Source: JBELMB01 sp042088665
GTDB lineage: Bacteria > Pseudomonadota > Alphaproteobacteria > Rhodobacterales > Rhodobacteraceae
NCBI GenBank assembly: GCA_042088665.1
Contig: JBELMB010000002.1
Coordinates: 62,001 to 126,000 of the forward strand
Reading direction: 5' to 3'
DNA: 64,000 nt
In this document: piece by piece, positions 1 to 8,685 of the stretch
Position numbering within the stretch: position 1 is the first letter of the stretch
Layout: the number at the start of each line of letters is the position of its first letter
Program-made: the position numbers and the translations under genes
The notes under the pieces: generated by a model
Seen by the model: the letters and a program-made list of their open reading frames with translations, nothing else
What the model was told of the DNA's origin: nothing
The model's database searches: none

Positions 1-135
1 AATTGGAAAGCCGAGCCAGCGCCGCCCAAGGGCGATGGCCAACAGCCAGGCCAGCCCGCCCACCTGGGTCAGAAGGGTCAAAAGCACCACAAGCGCTGCA
101 TGTCCCGTCAGGCGCAGCCAGAGGCGCGCCCTCAT
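1..135 (-). CDS. Partial hypothetical membrane protein (N-terminus only)
   Basis: The ATG at 133-135 overlaps the stop codon of the ThiF/MoeB-like gene by four bases (ATGA), and the frame stays open to the window edge, giving 45 residues. The visible part is a basic start (MRARLWLRL) followed by one hydrophobic stretch (residues 13-38), which fits a membrane protein. The overlap implies translational coupling to the coaBC-dut-thiF-like run. The family cannot be told from this fragment. Confidence 0.5.
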   Translation of the reverse strand, partial: MRARLWLRLTGHAALVVLLTLLTQVGGLAWLLAIALGRRWLGFPI

Positions 136-1193
136 GCCTGCGGTGAGCCGCAGGCCGGACAGGCCGCGCGGCGTTTCAGCGTGATCTTGCGCGTCTCGCC
201 CCAAAGCGCATCGTAGATCATCATCTCGCCGCGCAGCGGCTGGCCTGCGCCCGAGATCAGCTTGATGCATTCCACGGCCATCATCGTTCCGATCACGCCG
301 GGCAAGGGCCCCAGCACGCCGGCCTCTGCGCAGGATGGCGCCAGTTCCGGCGCAGGCGCCTGCGGAAAGATGCATTGGTAACAGGGCGCCCCGAACGCGG
401 GATCAAAGACGCTGATCTGCCCTTCCCACTGGCTCAATGCACCGGAAATCAGAGGCTTGGCCGCCTTGACCGCCGCTGCATTCACCAGATAGCGCGTGGC
501 AAAATTATCCGTCCCGTCGAGCACCAGATCGTACTCTTCCAGAAGTGTTGCCGCGCTTTCTGCGTCCAGCCGACGCTTGTAGGGACGCACCTCGATGTAG
601 GGGTTGATCGCCTCCATGGCGGTCTGGGCAGAGAACACCTTGGGCATGCCGATCCGCGCATCCGTGTGGATCACCTGACGCTGCAGGTTGCCGCTGTCGA
701 CCACGTCATCGTCCACCACGCCGATGGTCCCGACCCCCGCGGACGCAAGATAGAGCAGCGCGGGCGAGCCAAGCCCACCGGCGCCGATCACCAGCACCTT
801 GGCCTGTTTCAGACGCGTCTGCCCCGGTCCGCCCAATTCGCGCAGGACGATGTGGCGGGCATAGCGTTCCAACTCGCCCTCGCGATACTTCGATGGATCG
901 GGTTTGGGAGCCTCGGCAGCGGCGGCCTCTTCCTTGGCTTCGGCCCGGCTGCGCAGGCGCCGCAAAACCAAGACATAGCCGACAACCAGCGCCCCCGCGC
1001 CCCCGATGATCAGCCAAAGTGCTGCGCTTTCACCGGTGGCCAGGCGCAAGGGGTGTCCGGCGGGCAGAACCACATGCACGATCAGGACCGCCACATACAG
1101 CAGCCCGATCATCAGGAAACGCGCCTGACGCGGCGCACCCATCAGGTGACCCACACCCCAGATCACCGCCACAAGGCCAAGAACCAGTCCCAT
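132..1193 (-). CDS. HesA/MoeB/ThiF-family protein with N-terminal membrane domain
   Basis: This 353-residue protein belongs to the E1-like superfamily, which adenylates the C-terminus of ubiquitin-fold sulfur carriers such as MoaD or ThiS. Three hydrophobic segments (about 2-18, 26-43 and 57-77) and an acidic Ala-rich linker precede the catalytic domain. That domain starts at YARHIVLRELGG, has the nucleotide-binding GAGGLGSP at 137-144 and the DDDVVDSGNLQRQ segment, and has two CxxC pairs (CYQC and CPAC) for structural zinc. Plain MoeB lacks the membrane part, so this one is probably tethered to the inner membrane. It overlaps dut by one base (TGATG). The carrier partner is unknown; the moaD at 54 kb is a possible client but is not linked. 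Confidence 0.85.
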   Translation of the reverse strand: MGLVLGLVAVIWGVGHLMGAPRQARFLMIGLLYVAVLIVHVVLPAGHPLRLATGESAALWLIIGGAGALVVGYVLVLRRLRSRAEAKEEAAAAEAPKPDPSKYREGELERYARHIVLRELGGPGQTRLKQAKVLVIGAGGLGSPALLYLASAGVGTIGVVDDDVVDSGNLQRQVIHTDARIGMPKVFSAQTAMEAINPYIEVRPYKRRLDAESAATLLEEYDLVLDGTDNFATRYLVNAAAVKAAKPLISGALSQWEGQISVFDPAFGAPCYQCIFPQAPAPELAPSCAEAGVLGPLPGVIGTMMAVECIKLISGAGQPLRGEMMIYDALWGETRKITLKRRAACPACGSPQA

Positions 1194-1702
1194 CAGTTTT
1201 GCCCCGTCGATCCAAATCCGCCCGACCCGCGCTGCGTTGCGGGCAGGGATGCGGCTTCGGCAAACGCTGCACGCACCACCGGGGCCACAACCATCTGCGC
1301 AATGCGCATCCCATGCGCGATGACAAATGGGGCATCCCCGGCATTCATCAAGATCACCCCGAGCGGCCCGCGGTAGTCGCTGTCGATGGTGCCCGGCGCA
1401 TTGGGCACCAGGATCCCGTGCTTCAGCGCCAGACCGGAGCGCGCGCGGATCTGCACCTCAAATCCGTCGGGGATGGCAAGGCGCAGCCCCGTGGGCACCA
1501 GCGCCCGCGCGCCCACCTCCAGAACGATGTCGGCACCGCCGGGCAGGTTCGCGCGCAGATCCGCCCCGGCGGCCCCCGCTGTCGCGTAGTGCGGCACCCC
1601 AAGCGCGCGGTCCGCTTCTGGCTCCCATGCAAAGGAAATCAGAACTTCGGCAGGGCCAAGAACGGGCTCACCCGTCGCCTCACCCGTCGTGTCATCCGTC
1701 AT
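1193..1702 (-). CDS. dut: Deoxyuridine 5'-triphosphate nucleotidohydrolase
   Basis: Trimeric dUTPase converts dUTP to dUMP and pyrophosphate, keeping uracil out of DNA and feeding thymidylate synthesis. The 169 residues carry the five family motifs in order: AGAAGADLRA, then LVPTGLRLAIP, ARSGLALKHGI, GTIDSDYRG with the catalytic Asp, RIAQMVV, and the mobile Gly-rich C-terminal arm RGSGGFGSTG. The start overlaps the coaBC stop by four bases (ATGA), so the two are translationally coupled; coaBC-dut is a common alphaproteobacterial pairing. The N-terminus is about 15 residues longer than the minimal family. Confidence 0.96.
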   Translation of the reverse strand: MTDDTTGEATGEPVLGPAEVLISFAWEPEADRALGVPHYATAGAAGADLRANLPGGADIVLEVGARALVPTGLRLAIPDGFEVQIRARSGLALKHGILVPNAPGTIDSDYRGPLGVILMNAGDAPFVIAHGMRIAQMVVAPVVRAAFAEAASLPATQRGSGGFGSTGQN

Positions 1703-2937
1703 GCAGAGTCGCCCCCGCCAGCGGTCCTGTCTGCGCTCAGCGCAGTGGCGATGCGCTCCGCCAATTGGCGGGCCACCACCTGCTTGCTGGCGCGCGGCCA
1801 GGGCTCTGCCCCGGTGTCAGAGATCAGCACAACGGCGTTCTCGGACCCGCCCATGATCCCGGTCTCGGGAGAGACATCATTGGCGAGGATCCAATCGCAG
1901 CCCTTGCGCAACCGCTTGGCAGTGGCATGCGCCACCACGTCATCGGTTTCCGCCGCAAATCCGACGACAAGCTCCGGACGCCCCTCGGTCATCCGCGACA
2001 CCGTCGCGAGAATGTCAGGGTTCTCCTGAAAGGACAGCGTCGGCAAGGCACCGCCTTCTTTCTTGATCTTGCTGGACGACACGGAGGCCACCCGCCAATC
2101 CGCCACCGCCGCGGCAAAGACCCCAGCCGCAACCGGCAGTGCATCCATCACCGCCTCCAGCATCTCTTGCGCGGTCTCGACCTCGACGATCTCGGTGCCA
2201 TCGGGGCGCGGTGCCTCTGCCGGTCCAGTGACAAAGACCACCTGCGCGCCCAGATCGCGCAAGGCTTCGGCAATCGCGGTGCCCTGCGCGCCGGATGACC
2301 GGTTGGCGATGTAGCGCACCGGATCGATCGGCTCATGCGTGGGGCCGGAGGTCACCAGCACACGCTGTCCCGCCAGTGGCCCCTTGGCAAAGGCCTGTTC
2401 CAGCGCCGCGACGATCTCCAGCGGTTCGGACATGCGGCCGGGGCCGTACTCGCCACAGGCCATGTCGCCACTGTTGGGCCCGACCACGCGGATCCCGTCG
2501 CCTTGCAAGACACCAAGGTTGCGTTGGGTCGCGGGATGGTCCCACATCCGCACGTTCATCGCGGGTGCTATCATCACCGGCGTGTCGGTCGCCATCAGCA
2601 GCGTCGTGGCCAGATCCCCGGCCAGCCCGCCCGCCATCTTGGCCATCAGATCCGCCGTACAGGGCGCCACCAGCACCATGTCAGCCACGCGCGACAGCTG
2701 GATATGGCCCATCTGCGCTTCCTTTGTCAGGTCAAAGAGATCGCGGTGTACCTCTTCGCCCGCCAAGGCAGAGACACTGAGCGGGGTCACGAACGCCTCC
2801 GCGGCGCGCGTCATGACGGGTGTGACATCGGCTCCGCGCTCACGCAGACGTCGGATCAGATCGAGCGATTTATACGCCGCGATCCCGCCGCCGATGATGA
2901 GCAAAACGCGTTTTCCGCTGAGCCTGCCGGTGATCAT
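1699..2937 (-). CDS. coaBC: Bifunctional phosphopantothenoylcysteine decarboxylase / phosphopantothenate-cysteine ligase
   Basis: The enzyme makes 4'-phosphopantetheine from phosphopantothenate and cysteine in coenzyme A synthesis. The N-terminal FMN-dependent decarboxylase (about 1-185) shows LLIIGGGIAAYK, APAMNVRMW (the PxMNxxMW substrate motif) and GDMACGEYGPGRM with the catalytic Cys. The C-terminal ligase starts near VLVTSGPTHEPIDPVRYIANRS (split here across residues 193-214) and continues past VGFAAETDD. At 412 residues it is full length. A strong GGGGAGGG Shine-Dalgarno precedes the ATG at 2937. It heads the coaBC-dut-thiF-like run. Confidence 0.95.
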   Translation of the reverse strand: MITGRLSGKRVLLIIGGGIAAYKSLDLIRRLRERGADVTPVMTRAAEAFVTPLSVSALAGEEVHRDLFDLTKEAQMGHIQLSRVADMVLVAPCTADLMAKMAGGLAGDLATTLLMATDTPVMIAPAMNVRMWDHPATQRNLGVLQGDGIRVVGPNSGDMACGEYGPGRMSEPLEIVAALEQAFAKGPLAGQRVLVTSGPTHEPIDPVRYIANRSSGAQGTAIAEALRDLGAQVVFVTGPAEAPRPDGTEIVEVETAQEMLEAVMDALPVAAGVFAAAVADWRVASVSSSKIKKEGGALPTLSFQENPDILATVSRMTEGRPELVVGFAAETDDVVAHATAKRLRKGCDWILANDVSPETGIMGGSENAVVLISDTGAEPWPRASKQVVARQLAERIATALSADRTAGGGDSA

Positions 2938-3013
2938 GTACCGCCCTCCCCTGTCGCGCCGACCCTAGCCGCAGCGCGACGGCAATCACAAGTCTTGCCA
3001 AGGGGCTGCGCGG

Positions 3014-3805
3014 CTATTGCGACTTGCGAAACGCGGCGCAGGGGTCGTCACGCGCCACGGGTGGTGCGCTTTCCACGAGATCAAAACCGCCTCCCGGCGC
3101 GGCGTTTCCATCTTCGCCCTGCGCGATGGAAAAGATCCGTACCTCGGGCGCGGCCAGAGCCAGCGCCGCCGGCGCGCCCCAGTCAAGCCGCGCATGCCCG
3201 TTTCCGGTGATCACCGCCACAGGCCCACCCGTTGTGCGAAATGCCTCCAGCGCCGCAGCGGCGATGCGCGCGTCGCGCAACCGCTGGATGTCCACCATCA
3301 TCGGCAGCATCTCTCGTGGCAGGGCATCACAATGAGCGGCAAACTGCATCGCCTCACGCGCCTCTTGCTGCCCCTCGGGCAAATCAAGATCCAGCCCGAA
3401 CATGGCTGCATCTGCGCCAAAAGCCTCTGTCAGCGGCTGCCCCATGACGGCGCGTGCCGCACCCCTTGGCAGGGCGGCACCGAAATGCGCGCTGTCGGCG
3501 GTGGCCGCAAAAATCGGGTAGTACATGGCAAAATCGGGCCAGCCGCTGTCCGCCCATGACAGCGTTTCAGCAAGTGCTGCCTCATCGCGCACCAGATCCG
3601 ACGTGACCTTCTCGGCCTGCGCCTCTGTCAGCATCTCCCAGACCACTGCGGACGGGACGATCCGCGTCACCAGTTCGGCTTGTCGGGCGTGATGCGCGGG
3701 GTTGTCATGGACCTCCCCGAGAAAGACCACATCCGCACCCGTGACATCCTGCCCCCAGCTCATGCCGGGCAACAGGAGGCCGATCACCATACAAAGATAT
3801 CTCAT
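3014..3805 (-). CDS. ChaN-family (haem-binding uptake-like) exported protein
   Basis: A 263-residue protein with an N-terminal signal peptide (hydrophobic 3-18, likely cleavage after SWG). The mature part begins with the ChaN/EreA-like signature VVFLGEVHDNPAHH, contains the paired acid/His positions of this fold (VVWEMLTEAQ, VVITGNGHARLDWG), and lacks a lipobox. ChaN of Campylobacter binds haem; no activity is shown for this one. The start overlaps the stop of rpoHII by four bases (ATGA), so it is translated from the sigma-factor message and may belong to the same stress response. Confidence 0.75.
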   Translation of the reverse strand: MRYLCMVIGLLLPGMSWGQDVTGADVVFLGEVHDNPAHHARQAELVTRIVPSAVVWEMLTEAQAEKVTSDLVRDEAALAETLSWADSGWPDFAMYYPIFAATADSAHFGAALPRGAARAVMGQPLTEAFGADAAMFGLDLDLPEGQQEAREAMQFAAHCDALPREMLPMMVDIQRLRDARIAAAALEAFRTTGGPVAVITGNGHARLDWGAPAALALAAPEVRIFSIAQGEDGNAAPGGGFDLVESAPPVARDDPCAAFRKSQ

Positions 3806-4680
3806 GCGAGGAAGTGTTGGACTTCTCCGCTCTGCGCTTCAAGTGCCTTGCGCATCTTGCCAAAAGCCGCGGCCTCCAGCTGGCGCACCCGCTCCTTGGA
3901 CAACCCAAGCTCTTGCCCGAGGCTTTCCAGCGTGCGCGGCTCATCGCGCAGCTTGCGCTCGCGCACGATGAACCGCTCGCGGTCGTTCAGCGCGGTCATG
4001 GCCCTGACCAGCCAGTTGCGCAATTGTGCCGTATCGTGCGAATTCTCGACAATCTCGGAGGCCTGCGCACCTTCGTCCTCGATGGTGTCGATCCACTCGC
4101 GGCCCTCGTCCTCTACCGACTGTGTCGCATTGAGCGAATAGTCGGAGCCGGACAACCGCCCCTCCATCATTTCCACGTCACGCAGAGGCACACCAATCTC
4201 GGTGGCGATCATGTGACGCAATTGGTAGCCGTCCAGTTCCTGACCAGATGACGCGGCCTCACGCTCCAGCCGGGCCTGAACGCGGCGCATGTTGAAGAAC
4301 AGGGATTTCTGCGAAGAGGTCGACCCGGTCCGGACCATCGACCAGTTGCGCATCACGTAATCCTGGATCGAGGCCTTGATCCACCAGACGGCGTAGGTGG
4401 AAAACCGCACCCCACGGTCCGGATCGAACTTGTCAGCCGCCTTCATCAACCCCAGACCCGCTTCCTGGATCAGGTCATTCATCGGGGCGCCATATCGCTT
4501 GAACTTTGCCGCCATGGAAATCGCCAATCGCATGTAGGCCTGGATCAACCGGTGCAGCGCCGCCTCGTCGCGCTGGTCGCGCCAGGCATAGGCGAGACGC
4601 AATTCGGTCTCTGCATCCAGCAGTTCTGCTTTCATTGCGCGGCGGGACAGGGTCTGATCGTCAAAACCGTCAAGTGCCAT
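3802..4680 (-). CDS. rpoH2: RNA polymerase sigma-32-type factor, RpoHII-like
   Basis: A 292-residue group 3 sigma factor. Region 2 is clear (RLIQAYMRLAISMAAKFKRYG, split at residues 44-64; DLIQEAGLGLMKAADKFDP; RFSTYAVWWIKASIQDYVMRNWS). The RpoH-box equivalent reads SQKSLFFNMRR, and region 4 ends in the helix-turn-helix ESLGQELGLSKERVRQLEAAA. In Rhodobacter the second RpoH copy is induced by singlet oxygen through the ECF factor RpoE-ChrR; calling this copy RpoHII rests on sequence resemblance recalled from that family. SD AAGGGGAAG precedes the ATG. A possible ECF-type promoter lies 50-78 bases upstream. Confidence 0.82.
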   Translation of the reverse strand: MALDGFDDQTLSRRAMKAELLDAETELRLAYAWRDQRDEAALHRLIQAYMRLAISMAAKFKRYGAPMNDLIQEAGLGLMKAADKFDPDRGVRFSTYAVWWIKASIQDYVMRNWSMVRTGSTSSQKSLFFNMRRVQARLEREAASSGQELDGYQLRHMIATEIGVPLRDVEMMEGRLSGSDYSLNATQSVEDEGREWIDTIEDEGAQASEIVENSHDTAQLRNWLVRAMTALNDRERFIVRERKLRDEPRTLESLGQELGLSKERVRQLEAAAFGKMRKALEAQSGEVQHFLA

Positions 4681-4729
4681 GGTCGCTTCCCCTTGGTGAC
4701 ATGCCCTTGTCTTGGTGGGCTATTGAACT

Positions 4730-4758
4730 TTCTACGCAACACATCCCGCCCCGGTTCA
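4730..4758 (-). promoter_or_regulatory. Candidate ECF-type (RpoE-like) promoter for rpoHII
   Basis: On the minus strand TGAACC (4753-4758) is followed after 17 bases by GTAGAA (4730-4735), 50 bases before the rpoHII start codon. This resembles, but does not exactly match, the alphaproteobacterial RpoE pattern TGATCC-N-TAAGA recalled from Rhodobacter. One or two mismatches per box make this a weak call. Confidence 0.3.
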
Positions 4759-4891
4759 TTCATCCTTGAGTTTTTTTTCGAAACCCCCGCCACAAGCCAT
4801 GCAGAACTGTGATGACATCGCTCACAAATACCTATTTCCAATGGGTTTTCGGATTGGGTAGCTTGCAAACCAGAACGTCAAGGAGGCCGCC

Positions 4892-5752
4892 ATGACAGGT
4901 ACGCTTTTCATCGGAGATCGCTGCTATTCCAGCTGGTCGCTGCGCGGTTGGCTGCTGTTCGACCGTTTTGACCTGCCCGTCACGGTCACACCGGTGGACT
5001 TCATGGCCGACAGCGTGGCCGCGCAAATGGCGGCGCATCCACCGGCACGCACCGTGCCCACCTTTGTCGATGCAGATGGCACCGTGATCTGGGACAGCCT
5101 CGCCATCGCCGAAGAACTCGCGCAGCGCGCACCAGAGGCCGGACACTGGCCCGCCGATCCGGCCCTGCGCGCCATGGCCCGCGCCCTTGCCTGCGAGATG
5201 CACGCCAGCTACCACGCCCTGCGCGAAGACTGCCCCATGAACCTGAACACGGCCTATTCCGACGTCACGCCGTCCGAGGCCGTGCGCAGCGATCTCGACC
5301 GCATCGACACGCTCTGGCAATTCGCGCTGGACCGCTCCGGCGGACCATGGCTTGGTGGCACATACTCCGTGGCCGACGTCTTCTTTGCGCCTGTGGCGGC
5401 CCGCATCGCGGGCTATGGCCTTGCCATGAGCGACAGGTCACAGGACTACGTGGCAAGACATCTCGCCGATCCGGCCTTCCGTCGCTGGCGCGCGATGGGT
5501 CTGGCCACGGGCCAGGAGCTGCCGTGGTATACCCGGGGTTTTGCCCAACGCCCCTGGCCCGGCCCCACACCCCGCCCGGCGCAGGCCCTTGACAGCGGCA
5601 CCCCGGAAAACGACACCTGCCCCTATTCCGGCAAGCCCGTCACACATCTGCTCGAAGTGGACGGCCGCACCTTTGGGGTCTGCAACCCCACCTGCCAGGC
5701 CAAAACCATTGCCGACCCGGACGCCTGGCCAAAATTCGCGGCCCTGCTCTGA
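4892..5752 (+). CDS. Glutathione S-transferase family protein with C-terminal Cys-rich tail
   Basis: A 286-residue cytosolic GST. The N-terminal thioredoxin fold (about 1-80) has the zeta/maleylacetoacetate-isomerase-like CYSSWSLRGWLL motif with catalytic Ser, the cis-Pro segment RTVPTF, and VIWDSLAIAEEL for glutathione contacts. The helical domain follows to about residue 215. The last 60 residues form a separate CPYSG...H...VCNPTC element that looks like a small zinc site; the same tail is known to me from other Rhodobacteraceae GSTs. SD AAGGAGG sits 6 bases before the ATG. The substrate is unknown. It is divergent from rpoHII, so a role in oxidative stress is possible but only inferred. 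Confidence 0.85.
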   Translation: MTGTLFIGDRCYSSWSLRGWLLFDRFDLPVTVTPVDFMADSVAAQMAAHPPARTVPTFVDADGTVIWDSLAIAEELAQRAPEAGHWPADPALRAMARALACEMHASYHALREDCPMNLNTAYSDVTPSEAVRSDLDRIDTLWQFALDRSGGPWLGGTYSVADVFFAPVAARIAGYGLAMSDRSQDYVARHLADPAFRRWRAMGLATGQELPWYTRGFAQRPWPGPTPRPAQALDSGTPENDTCPYSGKPVTHLLEVDGRTFGVCNPTCQAKTIADPDAWPKFAALL

Positions 5753-5774
5753 CGAGACCCGGCAATCCGCTGCC

Positions 5775-5801
5775 CCGGGTTTCTCTGTTTCCAAAATACT
5801 C
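5775..5801 (+). repeat. Dispersed 27-bp intergenic motif, copy 1
   Basis: CC followed by GGGTTTCTCTGTTTC, C, then AAAATACTC. It matches 14783-14809 at 26 of 27 positions. It lies between the convergent GST and MetE-like genes and is followed by a GC-rich inverted repeat (GGCAG-CGCCCC-CTGCC). I recall similar sequences in many Rhodobacteraceae intergenic regions, which suggests a REP-like family. Confidence 0.6.
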
Positions 5802-5945
5802 CGGGGGGCCCAAAGGGCGGGGGCAGCGCCCCCTGCCACCTGTCAAACCTCGACGACATCAGGATCGGTGGTCGAACGGATCCAGCGACGCCATCGTCAC
5901 GCTCGGGGGGATTGAAATTAGGGGCAACGCTGGGCCCCTCCCCCA

Positions 5946-7070
5946 TCAGCCAGCCAGCCGCGCCCCTTCGCACAATGCGCCCAGCTTGGCATAGGCGATC
6001 TCCGGATCGACAGCGCCGAACCCGGCAAAAGTGCCAAAACCGCAATCGCTGCCTGCAATCACCCGCTCCGCGCCGACGATCTCGACAAAGCGCGCGATCC
6101 GTTGCGACACCAGTTCCGGATGTTCGACAAAATTGGTCGTCGTATCCACGACGCCGGGCACCAGCACCTTGTCCTCCGGGATATCCGCCTTGCGGTCCCG
6201 AAACACCGACCACTCATGCCCATGCCTTGGGTTCGAGGTCTCGAACAGGACGTACCGCGCCTTCGTGGACATCAAGGTGTCGAACATCTTGGCCATGGGG
6301 ATGTCGCAGACATGCGGACCCTCGTAGTTGCCCCAACAGATATGCACCCGCACCTTCTCCGCCGGGACATCGCTCAGGGCATGGTTCAGCGCCTCGACAT
6401 GGCTTGCCGCGACTTTCACGAAATCCTCGTCTGACAGATCGCTGAACAACATGTGCCGCGACAGCGCGAGGTCCGGGCAATCCAGCTGAAGATCCAGACC
6501 CGCGGCAACAATCGTCTCGTATTCCGCTTTCATGGCATCGGCCAGCGCCGCCAGATAGGCCTCCCGCGTCGGGTAAAAGTCGTTCTGCAGGAACAGGGAA
6601 ATCACCCCGGGGGACGCCGCGTTCATAAAGCCCCGCTCGACTCCCTCTGCCGCCATCCCTGCCTTGAGGTTGGCGATGTCTTTCTCCAACTCACCCTGCC
6701 CTTTTGACCGGACCTCTCCGACACACATGGGCCGCGCATACTGCGGTGTGCCGCCATCGTCTGCAAGCCGCTGCAAAAACGTGGGAAACATCTTCAGATC
6801 GGCGGGCGCATTGCGCGGGCTGTCGCCGTCAAAGCCGGTGTAGCGATCCTTTACATAGGTGGCGTAGCTGATCTTGGAGGTCTCACCGTCCGAAACAATA
6901 TCCACCCCGGCCTTCGCCTGTCGCGCCACGGTGTCGGCCACGGCCTGCGTCATGCAGGCATCAAAACCCGCCTCATCGTAGGGCTCGGCCCGCTCACGGG
7001 CAAAGATGTAGTCCACCACCTCCTGCGAGCGCGGCAAGGAGCCAACGTGGGTTGTATAAATCTTGGTCAT
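5946..7070 (-). CDS. MetE-like (cobalamin-independent methionine synthase II) family protein
   Basis: A 374-residue single-barrel protein of the MetE C-terminal/UROD-like fold. It begins with TTHVGSLPRS, the usual start of this domain, and keeps the zinc/thiol-handling residues as HICWGNYEGPH (His-x-Cys) and GSDCGFGTF (distal Cys), with FETSNPRHGHEW between them. Full MetE is about 750 residues with a duplicated barrel; this short form lacks the N-terminal half and its methyl acceptor is not known. SD GGGAGAGGA precedes the ATG. Genuine methionine synthesis is not implied. Confidence 0.8.
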   Translation of the reverse strand: MTKIYTTHVGSLPRSQEVVDYIFARERAEPYDEAGFDACMTQAVADTVARQAKAGVDIVSDGETSKISYATYVKDRYTGFDGDSPRNAPADLKMFPTFLQRLADDGGTPQYARPMCVGEVRSKGQGELEKDIANLKAGMAAEGVERGFMNAASPGVISLFLQNDFYPTREAYLAALADAMKAEYETIVAAGLDLQLDCPDLALSRHMLFSDLSDEDFVKVAASHVEALNHALSDVPAEKVRVHICWGNYEGPHVCDIPMAKMFDTLMSTKARYVLFETSNPRHGHEWSVFRDRKADIPEDKVLVPGVVDTTTNFVEHPELVSQRIARFVEIVGAERVIAGSDCGFGTFAGFGAVDPEIAYAKLGALCEGARLAG

Positions 7071-7195
7071 GGAATCCTCTCCCGCGGGTCTTTCTTTTCT
7101 TGGGGTGTTGTCCCCGCTTGACCGAGGATTGTCCTACCCCTGCCAGCATGGCAACACTCAAGGGGTATTTATCCAGTATATTGACAGAGATCCCA

Positions 7196-7894
7196 ATGGC
7201 ATTTTCAAAAACAAACACCGAGCACATGAAGGCCCTGAAAGCGGGCCTTGACCACATCAAACCCGCAGATTTTGTCCTCACCAACAGCGGCACCTTTGCC
7301 AATCAGGCGGTGCGCGTGGTGTCGGACACGGACTACGGCCATGCCCTCCTGTACATGGGCAGGATCTATCGCAAGGATGCCTTTCTGGAACTGCCCATCA
7401 TGCTGCATGCGCCCAGCGAGATCTTCAATCACGACGGCTGCTCAAAGGCCGCGTTTGTCCAGGGCAAACGACTGAGCGACAAGCAACGCAGCGCCATCGT
7501 CGACTACGCCAAATCCTACTACGAGGCCAAGAAGGACAGCTCTGTAAGGTCATACGACATCGTCGGCACGGGCTATCAGGCCGCCGCGAAACTGGCCGTC
7601 ACGACGGCCACGACCTTCAACCCGGCGCTGAAGCTGCTCAACGACCGCGCAGAGCAGGAGTTGACCGCCCTTGCCAACGTGCCTCTCACGTTCCGCAACG
7701 AGCTCTTCAGCTTCCTGAGCGATCATCCTTCGGTCAATTGCGCCGGGCTGATCACATGGTGCCATGCCAAAGCCGACCACATCATCGACGAGGCAAAACT
7801 GAGCCGCCCGCACACCAGCTCTCCAAAGCAGCTGTGGGAAGCGGTCAAAGCCCATCCGGGGCGCTATGACGCGCAGACATATCACTTTGACTGA
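7196..7894 (+). CDS. Permuted papain-like (YiiX/NlpC-type) protein
   Basis: A 232-residue protein from the ATG at 7196; an in-frame ATG at 7148 would add 16 residues, but AGAG close to 7190 favours the later start. It shows the circularly permuted NlpC/P60 layout: the His comes first (GHALLYMGRIY, near residue 44) and the Cys comes later in SVNCAGLITW (near residue 185). Enzymes of this group cleave amide or thioester bonds; no substrate can be read from the sequence. No signal peptide is visible, so it is likely cytoplasmic. It is convergent with the methyltransferase gene, with nine bases between the stops. Confidence 0.6.
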   Translation: MAFSKTNTEHMKALKAGLDHIKPADFVLTNSGTFANQAVRVVSDTDYGHALLYMGRIYRKDAFLELPIMLHAPSEIFNHDGCSKAAFVQGKRLSDKQRSAIVDYAKSYYEAKKDSSVRSYDIVGTGYQAAAKLAVTTATTFNPALKLLNDRAEQELTALANVPLTFRNELFSFLSDHPSVNCAGLITWCHAKADHIIDEAKLSRPHTSSPKQLWEAVKAHPGRYDAQTYHFD

Positions 7895-7903
7895 CAGGGC
7901 GCG

Positions 7904-8512
7904 TCAGACCCGCCGTGCCATCAGCACCGAATGTCGCCCACAATCGGGATCCTCCGCCAGATAGGCCGTCAGACGCATGCCGCAGGCCTCAAGATGGGTG
8001 GCGTATTCCGCGGGTGACAACGAGGCGTGAAAGACCGTCGTGCCCGCCACATCCCCCGTGGTTTCTCCCGCATCCGGCCCCACCGTCACGAGAAATACGC
8101 CACCGACCGTCAAGTGCTGCGCAAGCCGGGGCAAGCAGGCGCGCTGCTCTTCCTGCGTCAGGTGGAAAAAGCTGTCCCATGCCACGATCCCGTCAAAGCG
8201 TTCCGGCAGGTCGAGGGCACGCATGTCGCCCTGCCGCCAGTCACCTTCTGGCCAGCGGCCGCGCGCAATCTCCAGCATGGCGGGCGCGAAATCCATGCCC
8301 GTCACCACAAAGCCTTCGCCGATCAGCCAGCTGGCAATCGGTTCTCCCGCGCCGCAACCCAGATCCAGCACCCGGCCCTTTGCAGGCAAAGCCGCACCAA
8401 AGCGCGTCAGCCAGCGGGCCTCGTGCAAGCCACGTGTGCGCGCCGCATCATAGGCGGCGGCGTTGGCCTCATAGGCGGCCTGCGTGGCATCGGGTGTTCC
8501 TGTGTCCGTCAT
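7904..8512 (-). CDS. Class I SAM-dependent methyltransferase
   Basis: A 202-residue protein. Motif I is VLDLGCGAGEP, followed by the acidic end of strand 2 (GMDFAPAMLEIA), GDMRALDLP and the strand-4 motif DGIVAWDSFFHL. ATG 8512 is chosen because the sequence upstream encodes no part of the fold and AGAGA lies before it; an in-frame extension to 8566 exists. The substrate is unknown. It lies downstream of the bicupin gene of the accessory operon across a 173-base gap and may be cotranscribed with it. Confidence 0.8.
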   Translation of the reverse strand: MTDTGTPDATQAAYEANAAAYDAARTRGLHEARWLTRFGAALPAKGRVLDLGCGAGEPIASWLIGEGFVVTGMDFAPAMLEIARGRWPEGDWRQGDMRALDLPERFDGIVAWDSFFHLTQEEQRACLPRLAQHLTVGGVFLVTVGPDAGETTGDVAGTTVFHASLSPAEYATHLEACGMRLTAYLAEDPDCGRHSVLMARRV

Positions 8513-8685
8513 GATCGTCTCTTGGTGTTTGCCGATGATCCTGACCGGTTCCGGGCACTGGCACAACGGCTCTTGCAGCCGATTTTCGGCAAGGCCTCAT
8601 GGCCGATCCTCACGCATGGGTTGCCAGACCTTGACCGCGCTTCCCGGCGGGCCGGATCCGGCCCCACAAGAGCACCCCGGCACGG

